Positions 7,563 to 13,600 of a stretch of 14,144 nt of DNA are shown piece by piece; the stretch's first letter is position 1; each line of letters begins with the position of its first letter. The stretch lies in assembly GCA_964597685.1 (NCBI GenBank), contig CAZQZC010000067.1:1-14144 (forward strand), written 5' to 3'. This stretch comes from JBCBTJ01 sp964597685 (GTDB lineage: Bacteria; Pseudomonadota; Alphaproteobacteria; Caulobacterales; Hyphomonadaceae). The notes beneath the pieces were generated by a model. The model searched no databases. It saw only the letters and a list, made by a program, of their open reading frames with translations, and was not told the origin of the DNA. Both the position numbers and the translations under genes were made by a program.

Positions 7563-7859
7563 CTAACCATCGGAACCGTCGCAAGTCACGACTGCTTTTA
7601 GGGCGAAAGCTGCAAATTCGAATTGTTCGGCTGTCGACAAGTCCTCGCCTGCCTTGTCAAAATCACCCGAACGCGCCGCTGACGCGACTTTAGTAAATGT
7701 ATCCGGGCGCAGCTCATCCTGCGCGGCGTCGGCGAAGCACTGGCATGTTTCGCGTGTTTCGCCCTGTTCGACGCAGGCATTGACGATGTCCGACTTGCCC
7801 GGACCGCTGCACGCCGTCAGGAATGCAGCCGCGGCGAATGAAACTCCATACTTTGTCAT
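7563..7859 (-). CDS. cysteine-rich lipoprotein, unknown function
   Basis: This 98-residue protein has a short lipoprotein signal ending in the lipobox FLTAC, with lipidated C17 followed by S18. Position +2 is not aspartate, so Lol sorting to the outer membrane is possible. The mature part has four more cysteines, C29, C39, C41 and C93, enough for two disulfide bonds. The spacing NACVEQ and ETCQCF is reminiscent of small periplasmic cysteine-motif proteins seen in proteobacterial genomes. I cannot assign a function. The ATG at 7859 has a strong Shine-Dalgarno sequence, AAGGGGAT (7872-7865), five bases upstream. It stands 67 bp after the phosphatase-like gene and 42 bp before the small membrane protein gene, so the three may share a transcript. 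Confidence 0.8.
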   Translation of the reverse strand: MTKYGVSFAAAAFLTACSGPGKSDIVNACVEQGETRETCQCFADAAQDELRPDTFTKVASAARSGDFDKAGEDLSTAEQFEFAAFALKAVVTCDGSDG

Positions 7860-7926
7860 AGCACATCCCCTTTTACAGAAACGATTTCATGGATTTTAGG
7901 CCGGGACCAGCGGCGTTCGGCAGTTC

Positions 7927-8610
7927 TCACTCGCGCCGCAAAAGAGCGTCGACCCGGAATCGCGCCTTAGCGGACGACAGAAAATCAGCTTTGATGGCCA
8001 AACGGTCATAGTCCTCGGCGACCCAGTCTAAGAACGGCTTCGGCGACTGAGCGTTGAAATCGAGGTAAGACAAGAAAAACGCATCGAGAACACCCGTCTT
8101 GCCGTGCTTGATATGCAGATATTTGAATGACAATTGGTCCAGCGCGTCTTCTACCGAACGCCTCTCTCTCAAAATGCGATAAAGCGTCGCCATAAGTCCC
8201 GCACGATCAGCGCCGGACTTGCAGTGCATTAACGCCGGATAGGCGATGCGGTCGAAAAGACGGCCTGCCTCAAAGATCGTTTCGCGTGTCGGCGTATCGC
8301 GTGAGAACACCTGAAAATCGATGAGATCGACCCCGTGGGCCAGGCAGGCTTCGCGCTCCAAGAGATAATAGCCCTTGGTGCTCGCCCCGCGCAGGTTAAC
8401 GATGGTCCGAACGCCTCGATCCCGCGCGTGCTCGGCGATCTGGCGCGGCGACGGCTGATTGGATCGCCACATCTCATGAGAGATCTGATGAAGATTGCGA
8501 AACCGCAGACGCAGCACGCCGTGGTCGCCCCAAATCAATTCTCGCCAAGCCCTCTGGCGCCCAGCCGGCGTGGTCAAATCAGCAGGTTGGTGGGCCAAAC
8601 GCGTCGTCAT
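7927..8610 (-). CDS. tyrosine/dual-specificity phosphatase-like protein
   Basis: Numbered from the ATG at 8610, this 227-residue protein carries the cysteine-phosphatase loop HCKSGADRAG (129-138). C130 is the nucleophile and R136 binds phosphate. Upstream are WRSNQPSPRQI (48-58) and TIVNLRGAS (69-77), the pattern of bacterial dual-specificity/tyrosine phosphatases (COG2365/DSP-like). D98 or D105 before the loop could be the general acid. There is no signal peptide or membrane segment, so it is cytoplasmic. Substrates may be phosphoproteins or, as in some relatives, phosphoinositide-like molecules; the sequence does not decide. The frame also allows an ATG at 8652 (241 residues), but the first 14 residues look non-conserved and neither start has a clear Shine-Dalgarno sequence. 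It heads the minus-strand series and is divergent from the chaperone gene. Confidence 0.82.
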   Translation of the reverse strand: MTTRLAHQPADLTTPAGRQRAWRELIWGDHGVLRLRFRNLHQISHEMWRSNQPSPRQIAEHARDRGVRTIVNLRGASTKGYYLLEREACLAHGVDLIDFQVFSRDTPTRETIFEAGRLFDRIAYPALMHCKSGADRAGLMATLYRILRERRSVEDALDQLSFKYLHIKHGKTGVLDAFFLSYLDFNAQSPKPFLDWVAEDYDRLAIKADFLSSAKARFRVDALLRRE

Positions 8611-8652
8611 CGCCGCCGCATAGCCGTTCGACCGCGTATCGCGCAAGCACAT

Positions 8653-8721
8653 CGATAAACCGCGCAGTAACTATCGCAGGCGACAAGAGCGAGGAGTAAT
8701 TTTCAGCCAAAGGACGCCACG
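8653..8721. promoter_or_regulatory. divergent intergenic region with chaperone Shine-Dalgarno sequence
   Basis: This short space separates the leftward phosphatase-like gene from the rightward chaperone gene and should hold promoters for both. I see no convincing -35/-10 pair. AAGGA at 8710-8714, seven bases before the ATG at 8722, is a good ribosome site for the chaperone gene. Confidence 0.4.
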
Positions 8722-9561
8722 ATGGCCTTCCGAGATATTCGCATTGGTCTCCTCGCCGCGCTCGCCCTCTGCACCGCTGGCCCTGCGCTCGCGGTTGGCG
8801 TCGGCCTTCAGCCGACGACGGTCGAAAGCGAGGTTGAACCTGGCGACCGCCAGCGTCAGGTCGTCACGATTGCGAACGTGCACCAAGAGAAGACGATCTC
8901 GTTGACAATTGGTCTAGCCGACTGGTCCCTCGACGAAAATGGCCGGATCGAGCTCGCGCCCCCCGGCGAAATGGACAGCTCGGCGTCTGATTGGGTGAGG
9001 TTCAGCCCCGCCTTCGTCACATTGGAGCCAGGAGAATCCGAACAAGTTGTTGTCGACATGGCGACGCCGATCCGCCTCGACACGTCGGGCGACCATCGCT
9101 TCGCTCTTTTGGCGTCCACGATTTTGCCTGAACGGGAGGCGGGGCGTTCTGGCGTTTGGAAGAAGTATCAGATCGCGTCGCTGTTCTATTTGACGGCCAA
9201 CCCAGCGCGCAGCTTGCCTGAGATCACCGGATCCAGCGCTTTGATCGACGCGGACGGCGCGGGTGAAATCGAAGTACTAATTGAGAATTCCGGCAACGCT
9301 CACGCTCGGCTGGAGGGCGAAATCGCCATTAATGCGCCGGGAGTCTCAGAAACCCTGCCGATCGGTAATCTGGTTGTTCTCCACGGGGGAATACGTCGCT
9401 ACGTCGCGCCGCTGCCGGAGGGTACGCCCGCGGACGCAAAGATCACCGTAAAGCTGGAGAATACGTTCACGCCGCAGTCTGAACGCGTTCGGATCCCGTT
9501 GCCAGAATACGCGGTGCCGACAGTGACAGAGCGCGCGGCCGTCGACACGGGCCCAAGATAG
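8722..9561 (+). CDS. PapD-like periplasmic pilus/surface-protein chaperone
   Basis: This 279-residue protein begins with a Sec signal peptide (FRDIR, a hydrophobic core LLAALALCTAG, and cleavage after PALA at about residue 24). The mature protein starts with an Ig-like domain whose strands follow the fimbrial chaperone pattern: VEPGDRQRQVVTIANV (38-53), then RFSPAFVTLEPGESEQVVVDM (93-113, shown by SPAFVTLEPG), and HRFALLAST near 125-133. A second beta-rich domain (about 163-270) includes IEVLIENSGNAHARLEGEI. Such chaperones donate a strand to fold exported subunits in the periplasm. No usher gene lies in the window. A 3-bp gap to the next exported protein points to that protein, and perhaps the RTX protein beyond, as its client. 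The long C-terminal part ending in a disordered tail is larger than classic PapD (about 220 mature residues). Confidence 0.75.
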   Translation: MAFRDIRIGLLAALALCTAGPALAVGVGLQPTTVESEVEPGDRQRQVVTIANVHQEKTISLTIGLADWSLDENGRIELAPPGEMDSSASDWVRFSPAFVTLEPGESEQVVVDMATPIRLDTSGDHRFALLASTILPEREAGRSGVWKKYQIASLFYLTANPARSLPEITGSSALIDADGAGEIEVLIENSGNAHARLEGEIAINAPGVSETLPIGNLVVLHGGIRRYVAPLPEGTPADAKITVKLENTFTPQSERVRIPLPEYAVPTVTERAAVDTGPR

Positions 9562-9564
9562 AGA

Positions 9565-10410
9565 ATGCTCCGCGGACGCTTCATCCTGCCGCTCATCGGG
9601 GCGGTTGCAGGCGGTAACGCGCAAGCGTCCTTCTTAGACGACGATTTTCACTGCCAGACTTATGGCTGCGTGATCGTGCACGATGGTGAGAACTTTGACG
9701 TGTACGACAATTTCAACTTTGCGACGGGCGGCGTCGTCCCACCAGGCGGCCGTATGATTCGTCGCGTCGACGCGGCGCTGCCCGGCTTGGCGGACGTCAA
9801 CCCCGTTGTGACGGGAACGCTGTCGCCTGGCGACGACGCTTTTCCCGGCGAGGGAGAGGGTGCGCTGCTTGGGTTCGACGGAAATTCGAACCCAAACGAT
9901 CCAGTCGATGTTCTTCCGTCGAACGACACAAACGGTTTGCTGGACGCTGGCGACGTTTTCGGCCCCGTAGAGCTACGCCGCAACACGTCCATAGGACTCG
10001 TCGAGAACGAGTTCGAACGAAGTTTTTTTATCACATCGACAACAGACTTCTTTCTCGGCGCCCGTGTCGTTGTCTCAGGGCAAGGCGACCTCGCAGATCC
10101 AAGTTCCTTGGAGAATACCGCGTTGGAGTATCGCACGAGAACCCGAGGCTCGGATGGCGGCCTCCGATTTGGCCGAGACGCGAGGCGAGGCGGATTTCGC
10201 CGTCTCGGTTCATTTCGATCTCTCGACGACCTCTTCGGATCCACGCGTTTGATTGCTGAATTTCGTCGAGACATCCGCAGACGCGCATCCGACAGCCTCG
10301 CGGATCAATCAATCCGGTTCGACTATGTCTACGGGTTCGAGACCTATGATCTCTCGCTCGGTTCGGGTGAACTCAACTACACAATTGAATTCGACGTCTT
10401 CAATCGCTGA
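9565..10410 (+). CDS. exported protein of unknown function, likely partner of the chaperone
   Basis: The 281 residues begin with a Sec signal peptide (RGRFILPLIGAVAGG, cleavage after AQA at about residue 21). The mature protein opens with FLDDDFHCQTYGCVIV, where C30 and C35 could form a disulfide bond. It continues with beta-type segments: NFDVYDNFNFATGG, a glycine/aspartate-rich middle (90-130), FFITSTTDFFLGARVVV (154-170) and a C-terminal strand pair, DLSLGSGELNYTIEFDVF. I do not recognise a named domain; secreted beta-sandwich subunits have this general look. Residues 190-240 hold 16 arginines in 51 positions, odd for an otherwise acidic exported protein. The gene starts 3 bp after the chaperone stop, so translation is probably coupled and it is the most likely chaperone client. 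It may be a surface-fibre subunit. Confidence 0.75.
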   Translation: MLRGRFILPLIGAVAGGNAQASFLDDDFHCQTYGCVIVHDGENFDVYDNFNFATGGVVPPGGRMIRRVDAALPGLADVNPVVTGTLSPGDDAFPGEGEGALLGFDGNSNPNDPVDVLPSNDTNGLLDAGDVFGPVELRRNTSIGLVENEFERSFFITSTTDFFLGARVVVSGQGDLADPSSLENTALEYRTRTRGSDGGLRFGRDARRGGFRRLGSFRSLDDLFGSTRLIAEFRRDIRRRASDSLADQSIRFDYVYGFETYDLSLGSGELNYTIEFDVFNR

Positions 10411-10453
10411 ACGCTGATAGGAGCGCTTCGCCCTCTCTGCGCTTTCTGGCCAT

Positions 10454-10467
10454 TGCTCGAACGAGCA
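10454..10467. promoter_or_regulatory. perfect dyad, candidate operator
   Basis: TGCTCG (10454-10459) and CGAGCA (10462-10467) are perfect inverted arms with AA between them. It lies 20 bases before a TTGACA -35-like hexamer, where an activator or repressor could bind. I cannot name the regulator. Confidence 0.3.
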
Positions 10468-10587
10468 GCAAAACATCGTCACAAAATTGACACACGCAAA
10501 GCGACCTTTCCTGGTCTCGAAACGCTCACACTAACGTGAACAACCTCACCCTCGATCTAATCGACAGCTGTTGATTTGTTGCGGCCG

Positions 10588-10614
10588 GCAGCTGCGGCGT
10601 CGGGCCGTAGCTGC
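10588..10614 (+). promoter_or_regulatory. 11-bp hairpin in the RTX gene leader
   Basis: GCAGCTGCGGC (10588-10598) pairs with GCCGTAGCTGC (10604-10614) through ten Watson-Crick pairs and one G-U pair, around the loop GTCGG. It ends 30 bases before the ATG at 10645. No U-run follows, so it is not a classic intrinsic terminator. An mRNA-stability or translation-control hairpin is possible. Confidence 0.5.
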
Positions 10615-10644
10615 GCGAGGGGCTTCCTTAAAAGGGCGAAATTG

Positions 10645-13600
10645 ATGAAACGTGATGATGTGCTTGAGCGCCGCGGCGCTGCAGGGTCGGCGCTAGCGAT
10701 TGCAGCGGCGTTGGGACTGTCGGCCCGCGCCGAGGCGCAGGGCGTCGCAGCCGCGGCTCCGGCCGGTTACACCGCGGCGACAGCGCTGGCAGGTGTTACA
10801 GATATCGTCACATTGGCGGACGGCTCCATCGAACTCGTCATGGAGGACGGTCGCGTCCTGCGCATTGCGGCGTCTGACGTCGTTGTCTCGGGCGGCGAAG
10901 TCTTTCTAGCCGACGCGGCGATCGTCGAAGCAGGCGCAGCCGGCGCCGCTGGCGACAGCGGGTTTTTGGGCCTTTCGACAACAGCGCTGGTGGTCGGCGG
11001 CTTGGCGATCGTCGGCGGCGGCGTCGCGGCCGGTGTCATCATCCCGGACGGCAACGATGCGCCGGAATTCACCTCGGGCACGGCATTCACGCTCGATGAG
11101 AATGAAACGACCTCGCCCTCTCTCGTCGTGACGGCGATTGACGACAATGACAGCGACGTCTTGACGTTTTCGATCACCGGCGGAGCGGACGCAGGCTCCG
11201 TCGTGATCGACCCAAGCACGGGCGTCTTGTCGCTTGTCACCGCTCCTGATTTTGAAGCCCCCTCCGACGCCGACGGCGACAATGTGTTCGAAGTTGTCGT
11301 GTCGGTCACAGACGGCGACGAGACCGTAACTCAAGCAATCACGATTACGATCGCCGACGTCGACCCCGAGATCCTTGTCGGAACAGACGGAGCTGACATC
11401 ATCTCTGCTGGCCTCGGCGACGACGTATTGGACGGGGGCGCCGGCGCAGACACGCTTATCGGTCTTGCTGGCGACGACACGTTCATCACCGATGCGCTAG
11501 ACACGATCGATGGGGGTGCTGGCGTCGACACGGTCGACTTCTCCGGCGTCGGCGAGAGCGCCACGGCGGGCGCCTTTACAGGGATCATCATCGATCTCGA
11601 CGTGAACTCCGCCGGCGCCGCCGGCACGCCGAGCGAGCTGGGCGGCATTCTGTCCGCGCCTCCGGCGGCGGGCGGCGAGATCCTCGAAGGTCTTAACGTC
11701 GACGACGTGGAAAACGTGATCGGCACGGCCTTCAACGATGGCCTGTTCGGCAACAATGAAGTGAATGTGCTGGAAGGCGGCGCGGGCGACGACATTATCC
11801 ACGGCTTTGCGGGCGACGACTTCCAGTCGGGCGGCGCGGGCGTGGACACTGTGCTGTTTGCCGCCGCGCCGGCAGGCGTGGTTGTTGATCTAAACGACCA
11901 GGTCTCCGACGCTGACTTCGCCGCAATTGTCGACGGAACGCTGGATGCGACCTTCGCCTCTACCGGCGGCGCCGGGAACAATGTGCTCTCCGGGTTCGAG
12001 AACGTTACCGGCGGGTCCAGCGACGACGTCATCACGGGCGACGAAAACAACAATGTTCTCAATGGCGGCGCCGGCGACGACATTCTAGCAACCGGCGGCG
12101 GCTTCGACACACTGATCGGCGGCGACGGCGTCGACACCGCTGACTTCTCTGGCGCGGAGGGCGGCCTGACGGTTAGCCTCGCGGCGGGCCAAGCCATCGT
12201 GAACGGCGGCTCGCTTGTTTCGATCACCGAAGCGACTGACACGGCCGAGATCGTGACATTCGATCCCGTCAGCCAGCAATTCTTCGTCGCTGGCGGCGAC
12301 TTTATCGATGTGATCGATGCGGACGCCGAGGTCGTTGCAAGCATACCGGTGTCGCCGGAAGTGACCAGCGTGGCCGTATCCTCAACTGGCCTTCTGGCTG
12401 CTGCCGTTCCGCAGGTCGGGCCTGACGACGTGGACGGCGCGACGGCGCCTGGCCAGATCCTGATTTTCGAGATCGACGGGCTGACCTCCGAGTCAGAGCC
12501 GGTCCAGATCATCGAGGTCGGCGCCCTGCCCGACAGCGTCGCCTTCACTCCGGACGGATCGACCATCGTCGTCGCCAACGAAGGCGAGAGCGATCTCCTT
12601 GACGACGAGGAGACACCCGGCCCAGGGGGCGATCCGGTTGGAACAATCTCCATCATTGATGTCGCGACGGGCGACGTCACGACGCTCGGTTTCGAAGGCT
12701 TCGCCGATCAGCTCGAAGCATTGAAAGCTGAGGGCGCAGCGTTCTTCGGACAGCAGGACCTGCCCGTGCCGGACGGCACGTCCTTCGCACAAGATATCGA
12801 GCCAGAATTCGTCACGATCTCCGACGACGGCTCCACCGCTTTTGTGTCGCTGCAAGAAAACAATCTCTTGGCCATCGTGGATCTCTCAGGCGAAACGCCA
12901 GTGATTTCCGACATCGTGTCGCTTGGCACGGTGGATTTGTCGGAAGTGCCCTTCGACGGCAACGATGAAGACGACGTCTTCAACCCGATCACCATCGAAA
13001 ACGCGATTGCGCTGCGCCAGCCCGACGGAATTGACGCATTCGAGCTCGGCGGACTGACGTTCGTCGCCACCGCCAACGAAGGCGACGGACGAGACTTCGA
13101 CGTCTCGGATCTCGACGACGTCACACTGGATCCGACGATCTTCCCGAATGCGGAAGAGCTCGCAAGCGACGTCAGCGGCGTCGGAATTCCGGACCTGGAA
13201 GTGTCCGAAGTTCTGGGCGACACGGACGGCGACGGCGACGTCGATCAGATTGTCGCCTTCGGCGGCCGCGGATTTTCGATTTTGGACGCTGAAGGCAATC
13301 TCGTCTTTGACAGCGGAAGCTTGGTCGAAGAGATCATCGGGACGCAATTCCCGCTTCTCTTTAACGAAAGCCGTTCGGACGACGCCGGGCCCGAGCCTGA
13401 AGCGGTCACCGTCGCCACCATCGGCGATCAAACGATTCTGTTCCTGGGTCTCGAGCGAAGCGCAAGCGTTCTGGCCTTTGAGCTCAATCTGGTGGATGGA
13501 ACAGGCGTCGACGGCGTGCCGCCGGAAATCACCGCCGACTTCGCCGGCCTGATTAACACCCCAATCCCGGCTGAGTTCCTGCTCGACCCCAGCGAGGACC

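Larger units (their letters stand above)
10411..10644 (+). other. 234-bp gene-free leader/promoter region upstream of the RTX protein
   Basis: I see no gene in this stretch. It starts with a weak stem-loop, AGCGC (10422-10426) and GCGCT (10439-10443) followed by TTTCT, which could be a poor terminator for the exported-protein gene. A perfect 6-bp dyad lies at 10454-10467. TTGACA at 10487-10492 matches a sigma-70 -35 box, but no good -10 box stands 16-18 bases after it. A strong hairpin is at 10588-10614. AAGGGCGA (10632-10639) is the likely ribosome site, five bases before the ATG at 10645. The size and structure suggest that the large protein has its own regulated promoter rather than relying on the chaperone transcript. 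Confidence 0.5.

Noticed and set aside
11377..12145. Repetitive GGCGGCGCGGGCGACGAC-like DNA considered as a CRISPR array or DNA repeat element
   Set aside because: The repeats are in-frame RTX nonapeptide codons with variable third bases and no regular spacers.
11331..12680. 449-codon open frame on the minus strand
   Set aside because: It is the antisense shadow of the RTX gene. It reads as low-complexity serine/proline/alanine sequence, as expected from the complement of GC-rich Asp/Gly/Val codons, and has no recognisable domain or ribosome site.
12708..13431. Two further minus-strand open frames (12708-13223 and 12886-13431)
   Set aside because: They overlap each other and the confidently assigned sense domain, and show no family features.
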